From assembly GCF_000931445.1 (NCBI RefSeq), contig NZ_CP010849.1, positions 4,154,001 through 4,218,000 on the forward strand: DNA of 64,000 bases, written 5' to 3'. A model generated the notes under the pieces. That model was given only the letters and a program-made list of their open reading frames with translations. It had not been told where the DNA came from and did not search any database. Origin of the DNA: Streptomyces cyaneogriseus subsp. noncyanogenus (lineage in GTDB: Bacteria; Actinomycetota; Actinomycetes; Streptomycetales; Streptomycetaceae). Shown piece after piece: positions 34,743 to 44,545 of the stretch. The translations under genes and the position numbers were made by a program. Every line of letters begins with the position of its first letter. Position 1 is the first letter of the stretch.

Positions 34743-35660
34743 ATGACGCAACCCACCCCCATCCGGCGAGTGCGCGGCCACTTGCTGCGCGCCGCCCTGG
34801 ACGCGGCCGAGCGCGGCTGGCACGTCTTCCCGCTCCGCCCCGGCAGCAAGGTCCCGGCCCTGCACGGGGAGAAGTCCTGCACCCGCACCGGGCCCTGTGC
34901 GAGTGGGCATCTGAAGTGGGAGCAGCGCGCGACGACCGACCCGGACCGTATCCGTGCCGCCTGGTCGCGGGCGCCGTACAACGTCGGCATCGCCACCGGC
35001 CCGTCCCGCCTGGTCGTCGTCGACCTGGACACCCCGGAGCACAAGGGCAGTTCGGACGCGCCTGACGGCGCGACGACTTTCAAGGCGCTCTGCGAGCGCG
35101 CCGGGCACGCCGTCCCCACCACCTACCGCACCCGGACCACCAGCGGCGGGACCCACCTGTACTTCACCCTCCCGGGCGGGGTGAGCCTGCCCAGCACGGC
35201 CGGGACTGTCGCCGAATCGGTCGACACCCGCGCGGCCGGCGGCTACGTCGTCGCCGCCGGCAGCATCCTGCCCGCCGGACGGTACGAGGCTCTGTGCGGC
35301 TCTGTGGCCGTCTCTCTGCCCGGATGGCTGCTGAACATCCTGGAGCCCGTTCCTGCGCGCCCTGTGGGCCCGTTGAGGCTTCCTGCGGTGGACGGCAGCC
35401 GCGCCGCGGTGGCCGCGCTGGAAGCCGAGTGCGCCGTTGTGGCCGCTGCTGGCGAGGGAGGACGGAACACCGCCCTGAACCGGTGCGCCTTCAAGGTGGG
35501 GCGGTTCGTCGCATGGGGCGACATCCCCCGGCACGTGGTGGAGGACGCCTTCCAAGCGGTGGGAGAGGCGGCCGGACTCACCGCTGCCGAGTGCCGCGCC
35601 ACGATCCGCAGCGCCCTGAACAGCTCCCTGCGCACCGCCCGGCCACGGGAGGCGGCATGA
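34743..35660 (+). CDS. Bifunctional DNA primase/polymerase (prim-pol) replication protein
   Basis: 305 residues. Archaeo-eukaryotic-type prim-pol domain (~15-190): RGWHVFPLRPGSKVPAL, then NVGIATGPSRLVVVDLDTPE with the catalytic acidic pair VDLD, RTRTTSGGTHLYF with the His, and SVDTRAAGGYVVAAGS. The C-terminal third (NTALNRCAFKVGRFVAWGDI) is the helical cap typical of plasmid prim-pols. It likely initiates replication of the excised element. ATG at 34743 after GGAGGTTTCCC. ATGA overlap with the next gene. Confidence 0.88.
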   Translation: MTQPTPIRRVRGHLLRAALDAAERGWHVFPLRPGSKVPALHGEKSCTRTGPCASGHLKWEQRATTDPDRIRAAWSRAPYNVGIATGPSRLVVVDLDTPEHKGSSDAPDGATTFKALCERAGHAVPTTYRTRTTSGGTHLYFTLPGGVSLPSTAGTVAESVDTRAAGGYVVAAGSILPAGRYEALCGSVAVSLPGWLLNILEPVPARPVGPLRLPAVDGSRAAVAALEAECAVVAAAGEGGRNTALNRCAFKVGRFVAWGDIPRHVVEDAFQAVGEAAGLTAAECRATIRSALNSSLRTARPREAA

Positions 35661-36013
35661 CCACCCCCACCACCCCCCGCCTGGAAGGCCAACCCACCAC
35701 GACCACCGGCCCCCGTGCCGCCCGCCCGGCCGCGCCCCGTCCGGCCGTGGGCGAGCCGAAAGGCGCCGCCCGCAAGGGCGTCCCTTCTGCTCTTCGCCCT
35801 GACCCGCAGCCGGGCGACGGGCGGTTTCCCGTGGCGTGGCTGCACATCGTCGCCCCGGGCCGCGCCGTGCCCACCGCCACCTCGCGGTGCGAGTGCGGCC
35901 GGGACCGCAGCGCCATCGGCCGCACCCGCGTCCTGGCCCTGATCGACGACCACGAACACCACCGCACCGCCTGCCCGCTTCGCACCACCCAGGAAGGAAG
36001 GGCCGCCGCATGA
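35657..36013 (+). CDS. Small Cys/His-containing protein of the replication module
   Basis: 118 residues. A Pro/Ala-rich N-terminal half, then WLHIVAPGRAVPTATSRCECGRDRSAIGRTRVLALIDDHEHHRTACPL, abbreviated here to its key CxCG, DDHxxH and C residues, which suggest a zinc-binding fold. Sandwiched by four-base overlaps between prim-pol and the DUF3631 ATPase, so it belongs to the replication operon. Function unknown. Confidence 0.7.
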   Translation: MTTPTTPRLEGQPTTTTGPRAARPAAPRPAVGEPKGAARKGVPSALRPDPQPGDGRFPVAWLHIVAPGRAVPTATSRCECGRDRSAIGRTRVLALIDDHEHHRTACPLRTTQEGRAAA

Positions 36014-37155
36014 CGCCGACCCTCGACGGGGCCGCACTGCTCAACGAGGTGGAAGCCTTCCACCGCCGCTTCAACGTCTTCCCCACCGACGCCGCGTTCG
36101 TCGCCGTCGCCCTGTGGGACGCACACGCCCACCTGCTCGACTGCTTCGACTCCACCCCGCGCCTGGCCTTCCTGTCCCCCGAGCCGGGGTCGGGCAAGAC
36201 CCGGGCGCTGGAGATCGTGGAGACCCTCGTACCGCAGCCCATGACGGCGGTGAACGCGTCCGCCGCCGCGCTGTTCCGGTCCGTCTCCGCCGGGACCGCC
36301 AAGCCGACCATCCTGTTCGACGAGATCGACACCGTCTTCGGTCCGAAGGCGGGGGACAACGAGGAACTGCGCGGGTTCCTCAACGCCGGGCACCGCCGTA
36401 CCGGGGTCACCTACCGGTGCATCGGCGACGGCGGGCAGCAGACCGTGCAAGCCTTCCCCTCGTACTGCGCGGTCGCAGTCGCCGGTCTCGGCTCCCTGCC
36501 CGACACCATCCTGTCCCGCTCGGTGATCATCCGGATGCGCCGCCGGGCCCGGAACGAGAAGGTGGAGCCCTTCCGGGCCCGCGTCCACGAAGCCGAGGGG
36601 CACAAGCTGCGCGACCGGCTCGCCGAGTGGGCAGAGCAGGCACGAGAGACGGTCATGGGGGCGTGGCCGGACATGCCGGACGGGGTGACCGACCGGCCGG
36701 CGGACGTGTGGGAACCCCTCATCGCCATCGCCGACGCCGCCGGCGGTGACTGGCCCGAGCGGGCACGCGCTGCCTGCGTCGCGCTGGTCACCGCGTCCAA
36801 GGCCAACGACAAAGGCAGTCTCGGAGTCCGGCTGCTGACCGACCTGCGCGACCAGGTCATGGTCGGCATCGACCGCCTTCCCACCGTCGCCATCCTCGAC
36901 CGGCTCAACGCTCTGGACGATGCCCCGTGGGCCGACCTCCACGGCAAGCCGCTGGACAACCGGCGCCTGTCCAAGATGCTCGCCGAGTACATGACGGCCG
37001 ACAACGAGCCGATCACCTCCCGCAACATCAAGACCGCCGGGAGCGTCCTGAAGGGCTACTACGCCGCCGATCTCGCCGACGCGTGGGCCCGCTACTGCCC
37101 CCCACCCCCGAAAAGTCCGCTACCTCCGCTACCCGGCACCGAAAACGTGGCCTGA
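36010..37155 (+). CDS. DUF3631-domain ATPase (putative replication helicase)
   Basis: 381 residues. Walker A SPEPGSGKTRALE (~57-69), Walker B PTILFDEIDTVFG (~99-111), an arginine-finger-like TILSRSVIIRMRRR (~170), and a C-terminal DUF3631 region (WEPLIAIADAAGGDWPERAR and later DNRRLSKMLAEYM). Such ATPases accompany prim-pol genes in AICEs and probably act as the replicative helicase. The last codons overlap the GGTAGCGG repeat cluster. Confidence 0.85.
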   Translation: MTPTLDGAALLNEVEAFHRRFNVFPTDAAFVAVALWDAHAHLLDCFDSTPRLAFLSPEPGSGKTRALEIVETLVPQPMTAVNASAAALFRSVSAGTAKPTILFDEIDTVFGPKAGDNEELRGFLNAGHRRTGVTYRCIGDGGQQTVQAFPSYCAVAVAGLGSLPDTILSRSVIIRMRRRARNEKVEPFRARVHEAEGHKLRDRLAEWAEQARETVMGAWPDMPDGVTDRPADVWEPLIAIADAAGGDWPERARAACVALVTASKANDKGSLGVRLLTDLRDQVMVGIDRLPTVAILDRLNALDDAPWADLHGKPLDNRRLSKMLAEYMTADNEPITSRNIKTAGSVLKGYYAADLADAWARYCPPPPKSPLPPLPGTENVA

Positions 37156-37290
37156 CCAGCACCAACGCGGTAGCGGCAACCGGTCCCGGTTGCCGCTACC
37201 GCCCCGCTACCCATCCGCTACCGCTACCCCTTCCCGCTACCTCCAACAGGCCCCTGACCTGCGAGGTAGCGGAGGTAGCGGAAGTAGCGG
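37117..37290. repeat. GGTAGCGG/CCGCTACC iteron-like cluster with a 17-bp palindrome
   Basis: Ten exact copies of the 8-mer in 174 bases. CCGCTACC starts at 37117, 37126, 37193, 37204, 37215, 37221 and 37234; GGTAGCGG at 37169, 37265 and 37274; one variant lies at 37283. Copies at 37169 and 37193 form a perfect 17-bp inverted repeat (37167-37183 with 37186-37202). Spacing of 9-11 bases is frequent. It lies between the replication ATPase and xis, so it may be the origin, the arm sites for Xis/Int, or a second transfer site. Confidence 0.75.
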
Positions 37291-37335
37291 CCCTCAGAAG
37301 GGTCCCCCGAAGCACCGCCCCGGAGGAGACACCGC

Positions 37336-37533
37336 ATGAGCACCGCCCTGCCCCCGAGTCACGAGGCACTCACGGTCCCTGAGGTCATGGCCGCGCTGCG
37401 TCTGAGCCGGTTCAAGGTCTACGACCTCATCAGGTCCAAGCAACTCCAGAGCTTCACGATCGGCCGGGCCCGGCGCGTCCCGGCGGACGCCTTGCGTATC
37501 TACATCCAGAACCAGTTGGGAGACAACGACTGA
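37336..37533 (+). CDS. xis: Excisionase (Xis), HTH_17/MerR-like
   Basis: 65 residues. A single winged HTH: LTVPEVMAALRLSRFKVYDLIRS, KQLQSFTIGRARRVPADAL. It directs the integrase to excision. ATG at 37336 after GGAGGAGACACC. Its stop overlaps the integrase start (TGATG at 37531-37535), the standard xis-int coupling of AICEs. Confidence 0.92.
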   Translation: MSTALPPSHEALTVPEVMAALRLSRFKVYDLIRSKQLQSFTIGRARRVPADALRIYIQNQLGDND

Positions 37534-38735
37534 TGGCGAAGCGCGCCAACGGTGAGGGCAGCATCACCATCCGCAAGGACGGCACGTATCACGGTCGCGT
37601 CTACGTGACCACGACCAGTGGCATCCGCAAGCGCGTCTCCGTCTACGGCAAGACCCGTGACGAGGTGCGACAGAAGATCACCGAACTCCAGGCACAGGAG
37701 AACAAGGGCATCCCGGTGCCCGACACGAACATGACCCTGGAGGACTACCTGACCTACTGGCTCGCGACCGTGGTCAAGGTCCACCGTCGCCCCAAGACCT
37801 ACCAGGGGTACGAGAGCGTCGCACGCGTCCACCTGATCCCCGGACTGGGCCGGAAGAAGATCCGCACACTCCGAGCGGCCGAAGTCCGGACGTGGCTTGC
37901 CCGTGTCGCCTCGGAGTGCCAGTGCTGCAAGCACGGCTGGGACAGGGAGCGGAGCGAGCCGCAGTGCTGCGCGGTCGACGAGTGCTGCAAGACCCCGCTG
38001 TCCCGCCGCATGGTGCAGTCCATCCATGCGGTGCTGCGCAACGCGTTGCAGAACGCCGTGCGAGAGGAACTGATCGTGCGGAACGTCGCCCAGCTCGTTC
38101 AGGTCCCCACGCCGACGTACGACACCGGGAAGGGGCTCAGCGTCGCTGAGGCACGACTCCTCATCCGGGAGTCGGCGGACGACCGGTTGCACGCGCTCTA
38201 CGTGCTCGCCCTGGTTCTCGGTATGCGACGGGGTGAGCTGCTGGGACTGCGCTGGGACGCTGTGGACCTCGACCGGGAGACGCTCATCGTGGAGCGGGCG
38301 CTTCAGCGCGTCGGCGGGGAGCTGAAGCTGGTGAAGCCCAAGACCCTCGCCTCTGTTCGTACCGTCCCGCTCCCGCCCGTGGTCGTGAAGGCGCTCATCG
38401 AGCACCGCGAGCGGCAGGCACAGGAACGGGCCGCCGCCGGCATGGAGTGGAAGGAGAGCGGACTGATCTTCACGTCCCGGATCGGTACGCCGCTGGAGCC
38501 GGACAACCTGCGGCGGAGCTGGCACCCGTTGCGCTCGCGGCTGGGGCTGGAGATCAGGTTCCATGACCTGCGGCACTCCGCCGTGTCCCTGCTGCTCGAC
38601 CTGGGCGTACCGCCGCACATCGTCAGGCAGATTGTCGGACACAGCGACATCGGGGTCACCATGAAGGTCTACGCCCATGCGTCGCTGGACGAGCAGCGGA
38701 AGGCTCTCCGGAAGCTGGGTGACACCCTCTCCTGA
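37533..38735 (+). CDS. int: Tyrosine recombinase / site-specific integrase
   Basis: 400 residues. N-terminal arm-binding domain (GEGSITIRKDGTYHGRVYV), core-binding domain (~70-190), catalytic domain with Arg in LGMRRGELLGLRW (~231), HDLRHSAVS (~344), GHSDIGVTMKVYAH with the nucleophile Tyr (~379). The core-binding domain has a Cys-rich insertion (~128-153; CQCC, QCC and ECC) that may bind zinc. It lies next to its tRNA-Phe att site and should cut within the 45-bp repeat. Confidence 0.96.
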   Translation: MAKRANGEGSITIRKDGTYHGRVYVTTTSGIRKRVSVYGKTRDEVRQKITELQAQENKGIPVPDTNMTLEDYLTYWLATVVKVHRRPKTYQGYESVARVHLIPGLGRKKIRTLRAAEVRTWLARVASECQCCKHGWDRERSEPQCCAVDECCKTPLSRRMVQSIHAVLRNALQNAVREELIVRNVAQLVQVPTPTYDTGKGLSVAEARLLIRESADDRLHALYVLALVLGMRRGELLGLRWDAVDLDRETLIVERALQRVGGELKLVKPKTLASVRTVPLPPVVVKALIEHRERQAQERAAAGMEWKESGLIFTSRIGTPLEPDNLRRSWHPLRSRLGLEIRFHDLRHSAVSLLLDLGVPPHIVRQIVGHSDIGVTMKVYAHASLDEQRKALRKLGDTLS

Positions 38736-38773
38736 GAGGCGTTGGCGTACCGGTTGGCGTAAGCGGCACGAAA

Positions 38774-38806
38774 GAGCCCCTCTCCGCTGATGCCGGAGAG
38801 GGGCTC
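38774..38806. terminator. Terminator between int and tRNA-Phe
   Basis: Perfect 13-bp inverted repeat (38774-38786 with 38794-38806). Read on the minus strand it is followed by TTTCGTG, 21 bases beyond the tRNA-Phe 3' end, so the element gives the tRNA transcript a replacement terminator; on the plus strand it ends int. Confidence 0.8.
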
Positions 38807-38826
38807 AAGCCCTGGTGAGGGCGGTT

Positions 38827-38871
38827 GTGGCTGGGGCCGGGGTCGAACCGGCGACCTTCCGCTTTTCAGGC
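38827..38871. other. Right attachment site (att core within tRNA-Phe)
   Basis: 45-bp copy identical to 26034-26078. It supplies the 3' part of the working tRNA-Phe gene, so integration rebuilds the tRNA. Confidence 0.93.
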
Positions 38872-38901
38872 GGACGCTCGTACCAACTGAGCTACCCAGC
38901 C
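38828..38901 (-). tRNA. tRNA-Phe(GAA), integration target
   Basis: 74-base cloverleaf on the minus strand: acceptor GGCTGGG, D-arm AGCTCAGTTGGTACGAGC, anticodon loop CTGAAAA (anticodon GAA), T-arm GGTTCGACC. Intact despite the insertion because the element carries the same 3' end. Confidence 0.95.
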
Positions 38902-38925
38902 ACGAGGTTTCACGTGAAACCTCAG

Positions 38926-39000
38926 CGGTCCTGACGGGATTTGAACCCGCGGCCTCCACCTTGACAGGGTGGCGAGCACTCCAAACTGCTCCACAGGACC
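38926..39000 (-). tRNA. tRNA-Asp(GTC), second copy
   Basis: 75-base cloverleaf with anticodon loop CTGTCAA, the same as 20674-20748. Part of a Glu-Asp-Phe tRNA cluster read leftwards. Confidence 0.94.
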
Positions 39001-39049
39001 AAGTGGATGTGTGCGGACTGGCTAACCAAGTGTCGCACACGGTACTGCG

Positions 39050-39122
39050 TGCCCCCAACGGGATTCGAACCCGTGCTACCGCCTTGAAAGGGCGGCGTCC
39101 TAGGCCGCTAGACGATGAGGGC
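39050..39122 (-). tRNA. tRNA-Glu(TTC)
   Basis: 73-base cloverleaf on the minus strand, acceptor GCCCTCA with TGGGGGC, anticodon loop CTTTCAA (anticodon TTC), T-arm GGTTCGAATCC. First gene of the Glu-Asp-Phe cluster. Confidence 0.94.
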
Positions 39123-39202
39123 TATCGGCCCGCCTGGGCGCTTCTCAGCGCGTCGGGGACGTGAGAAGCATATGGGATGGCGGGAGGGATCGCCAAAACG
39201 GT

Positions 39203-40816
39203 TTACGGATCGCGGGTCCCGGAGGGGGCCGGAGAGTTCGGGGCAGGGCTCTGCGGGGTGCTCTCCCGGGTCCCCTGCGGGGTGCTCGGGGTGGAGGCGG
39301 CTCCCGGCTGGTTCTCCTTGGGGAGGTGGCGGCTGACCTCGGCCGTCGTCAGGCCCAGGCCGCCCAGTTCGATCGCGTCCCACGCCTGGAGGCGACGGGT
39401 GTCGCGGTCGACGTAGAGGATCGACGCCTGGATCGGGTCGGGGTGCTCGTCCTCGACGGCGCGCAGGCCGCTGCCGCCGGTCGAGCCCTCCACGCGGAGC
39501 CGGGTGCCGTACCTCATCACCTCCGTCTTCTGGTGGTGGATGTGGCCGGCCAGCACCAGCGGCACCTCTCCGTCGACCTCGCGGGCGGCCGACGGCTCGT
39601 GGGCGATCGCGATGTCGACGGGGGTGCCGGCGGCGCGCTGGTCGCGCAGGGCGGAGGCGAGACGCGCGCCGGCCAGCTCCTGGGATGCCTCGGCGCCCGG
39701 TTTCGTGGAGCGGTCGGGGGTGAACTGGGGGTCGCCGATGCCGGCGAAGCGCAGGCCGGCGACGGTCACCGCGCGGCCGTCGTCGAGGACGCGCACGTTC
39801 TTCATGCGCTCCAGGTAGCGCTGGGTGGCGAGCGAGTCGTGGTTGCCGCGCACCCAGACGTAAGGGGCGCCCAGGTCCTCGATCGGGTCCAGGAAGCCGT
39901 TCTCGGCGGCCGTGCCGTGGTCCATCGTGTCGCCCGAGTCGACGATCACGTCCACCTTGTACTGCTTCACCAGCGAGGCGATGATCTTCCAGCTCGCCGG
40001 GTTGAGGTGGATGTCGGAGACGTGCAGGACCCGGATGGTGGTCGGGTCGGGGGCGTAGGCGGGGAGCGTGGAGGTGGCGTCGTACAGCTTCGTCACGTTC
40101 GTCACCAGGCGGGCCAGCTCCTTCTGGTAGACGTCGAACTCGGTGACGATGCTCCGCGCGTTGCCGACCAGGGACGGGGCGGAGGAGAGCAGGCCGGAGA
40201 ACCTGGGCTCCAGGACGGAGTCGGGGTTCCAGGTGGCGTACGCCGTGCCGCCCGAGGCCGCCAGGAGGGCCAGGGCGAGACCGCCGGCGGCCAGCGCCCG
40301 GCGGGGGCGGCGGTACACCAGGAGGCCGAGGGCGGTGGCGCCGGTGACGACCGCGACGCCGGAGCGCGCGGCCAGGTCCAGGGTGCCGTGGCCGACGTCC
40401 CGGGCGACCTCGTCCTGGAGGCCGGAGAGGCGCTCGGGATGGTCGACGAGGGCCTGGGCGCGGTCCGGGTCGAGCTGGTCGACGTTCACGTCCAGGCGGA
40501 CGGGGGCGACGTGGCTGTCGAACTGGAGGGCGCCGAGCGGGGAGAGGTTGATCTTCGTGCCGCCGGTGAGGGAGGGGCGCAGCGTCATCGTCGTGTTCAT
40601 GGGGCCGACCGGGACGCGGACGTCGCCCACGACGAGCAGGCCGAGCCAGGCGCCGAGGACCACGACGGCGACGAGGCCGGCGGCGCGGCTCCAGGGGCGC
40701 GGACGCCGGCCGAGTCCGGTCTCGGCGGCGGGGTTCCGGCGGCGGCGGACCGGGGCGCGCAAGGCCGTCCGGATCCGGTGGGTCATGTGCAGGGCTGCGG
40801 CGGGGACGCGGACCAT
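39203..40816 (-). CDS. Membrane-anchored metallophosphoesterase
   Basis: 537 residues from the ATG at 40816 (AGGGGACC site). Membrane segment at ~45-65 (AAGLVAVVVLGAWLGLLVVG), a second pair around 160-195, then a calcineurin-like phosphoesterase domain: VLHVSDIHLNP, VDVIVDSGDTMDHG, VWVRGNHDS, LAGHIHHQ. The catalytic domain is probably extracellular. A Pro/Ser/Thr-rich C-terminal tail ends the protein. Substrate unknown. A 2303-codon open frame continues upstream of this start, but it is antisense shadow through the genes at 40901-46093. Confidence 0.88.
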   Translation of the reverse strand: MVRVPAAALHMTHRIRTALRAPVRRRRNPAAETGLGRRPRPWSRAAGLVAVVVLGAWLGLLVVGDVRVPVGPMNTTMTLRPSLTGGTKINLSPLGALQFDSHVAPVRLDVNVDQLDPDRAQALVDHPERLSGLQDEVARDVGHGTLDLAARSGVAVVTGATALGLLVYRRPRRALAAGGLALALLAASGGTAYATWNPDSVLEPRFSGLLSSAPSLVGNARSIVTEFDVYQKELARLVTNVTKLYDATSTLPAYAPDPTTIRVLHVSDIHLNPASWKIIASLVKQYKVDVIVDSGDTMDHGTAAENGFLDPIEDLGAPYVWVRGNHDSLATQRYLERMKNVRVLDDGRAVTVAGLRFAGIGDPQFTPDRSTKPGAEASQELAGARLASALRDQRAAGTPVDIAIAHEPSAAREVDGEVPLVLAGHIHHQKTEVMRYGTRLRVEGSTGGSGLRAVEDEHPDPIQASILYVDRDTRRLQAWDAIELGGLGLTTAEVSRHLPKENQPGAASTPSTPQGTRESTPQSPAPNSPAPSGTRDP

Positions 40817-40900
40817 TGGTCCCCTATGCCCACGTCCCGGGGCCGGTATGCGGGGTACCGGTGCCTCTCGCGCGAGGGTGTCGTACCCCACAATGAGCGT

Positions 40901-41251
40901 GTGCTGGAGATGACGCGCGAGGAGTTCGAGGAACTGGTCGCCGAGGCGCTCGACCGGATCCCGCCGGAGCTGACGCGGCTGATGGACAACGTCGCGGTGT
41001 TCGTCGAGGACGAGCCGCCGGCGGACGATCCCGAGCTGCTCGGGCTGTACGAGGGGACGCCGCTGACGGAGCGCGGGGAGTGGTACGCGGGCGTGCTGCC
41101 GGACCGCATCACGATCTACCGGGGGCCGACGCTGCGGCTGTGCGAGTCGCGGGAGGAGGTCGTCGCCGAGACCGAGGTGACCGTGGTGCACGAGATCGCG
41201 CACCACTTCGGGATCGACGACGAGCGGCTGCACGCCCTCGGGTACGGCTGA
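40901..41251 (+). CDS. Zincin-like metallopeptidase family protein
   Basis: 116 residues. Begins with EMTREEFEELVAEALDRIPPEL and carries the HExxH zinc motif TVVHEIAHHFGIDDERLHALG near the C terminus, the signature of the small actinobacterial metallopeptidase-like family. Peptidase activity is unproven for the family. Start taken at the GTG 40901 by similarity; no clear ribosome site is seen. Divergent from the phosphoesterase gene, 84 bases apart. Confidence 0.82.
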   Translation: MLEMTREEFEELVAEALDRIPPELTRLMDNVAVFVEDEPPADDPELLGLYEGTPLTERGEWYAGVLPDRITIYRGPTLRLCESREEVVAETEVTVVHEIAHHFGIDDERLHALGYG

Positions 41252-41339
41252 TCCCGGCCGGTGCGGCGCGCGTGTCCTCTTGCGGGCGGCGGGAGTTGGG
41301 CAGGACGACTCATTCACCCCGCTCCGGAGGTGGCTTCCC

Positions 41340-41900
41340 GTGCGCCCCTTGTACGTACCCGTCCGCCTGGCCGCCACGGTCGTCGCCGTCGCCGCCGCCG
41401 CAGGCTGCATGAGCGTGGGTGACGACACCTCCGGCGGGAGCGCCGGGCCGTCGCGCTCCGCCGGGGAGCGGGGGGCCGAGGAGCCCGACGGCGGGGTGGT
41501 GCTGCCGGGCGCGGGCTCCGGGTACGGCGCGGCGGCGGCCGGCGACGGGAGCGGCGGGGGCGAGGGGAAGGGCAGAGACAAGGGCAAGGGCAAGGGGCGG
41601 AAGAAGGACGGCAAGGGCGAGGGCGAGAAGGAGCGGGACGCACCCGCGCCGGGCGCGCCGACCGCCGCCCCGAGCGCCTCCGCCCCGGCGGACGGCGGGC
41701 CGGACAGGCCCGCTCCCACCCGTACGTCCGTGCCGGAGCCCACGCGGACGGTCGCCCCCGAGCCGACGCCGACGAGGGAGCCGCCCGCCACCCCGACGCC
41801 GGAGCCCACGGTGGCCGAGCCGTCGTCGTCGGCGCACGAGCCGCCGGAGCCGCAGCTGGCATGGCGCGAGCCGGCGCCGCAGGCGGGGGCGCCGGTCTGA
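41340..41900 (+). CDS. Low-complexity lipoprotein
   Basis: 186 residues. N-terminal lipoprotein signal (RPLYVPVRLAATVVAVAAAAGCMS, lipobox AAGC), then a Gly/Lys-rich stretch (GKGRDKGKGKGRKKDGKGEGEKE) and a Pro/Thr/Glu-rich tail with repeated PEPT-type units. GTG at 41340 behind CCGGAGGTGGC. No globular domain; possibly a surface spacer. Function unknown. Confidence 0.6.
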   Translation: MRPLYVPVRLAATVVAVAAAAGCMSVGDDTSGGSAGPSRSAGERGAEEPDGGVVLPGAGSGYGAAAAGDGSGGGEGKGRDKGKGKGRKKDGKGEGEKERDAPAPGAPTAAPSASAPADGGPDRPAPTRTSVPEPTRTVAPEPTPTREPPATPTPEPTVAEPSSSAHEPPEPQLAWREPAPQAGAPV

Positions 41901-42178
41901 CGGGACCGGGGAAGAGCCTGGTCGAGAGGGCAGGGGAGGGGCCGGGGAGGGGCGGGCCGGGCCGGGTGTTCGTGGCGCGATTTGCCTTCGGGGGCGATGG
42001 GTGCGTATGGTGGCAGATCGTTTGATCCCATTTGCCCGGCGCCAACACAGAGCGCGCCGTGTGGCGCGTACTCTCCTATGCCGTGGTGGACCGCATCGAG
42101 GCGGTCGTATTGCGAATCGCGAATCACGGAGTTGTTGACGGGCGCGTGCCGAGAGACTCCGGAAGGTTTCGCATTCGC

Positions 42179-44422
<2,244 letters not shown>

Positions 44423-44545
44423 GCCGACGCGCTGAAACGGCACTGAGCGCCGTGGCCCCTGCCCTGACGGGCGGGGGCCACGGCGCTTTGCGTTGCCCTC
44501 GCGCGTGACGCATGTCACGCCCTCGCCGAGGGAATTGCTGGGGGC

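Larger units (their letters stand above)
26034..38871. mobile_element. Integrated AICE (pSAM2-type integrative conjugative element) in tRNA-Phe
   Basis: About 12.8 kb bounded by a perfect 45-bp direct repeat (26034-26078 and 38827-38871) equal to the 3' 44 bases of tRNA-Phe plus one flanking base. Gene order is typical of actinomycete integrative and conjugative elements: HTH regulator, transfer/spread operon with a TraB/FtsK-like translocase, prim-pol replication module, xis, int next to the attachment tRNA. All genes except the PP2C and HTH pair at the left end point right. No transposase is present. I see no obvious GntR-type KorSA regulator and no Nudix Pif gene. Confidence 0.95.
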
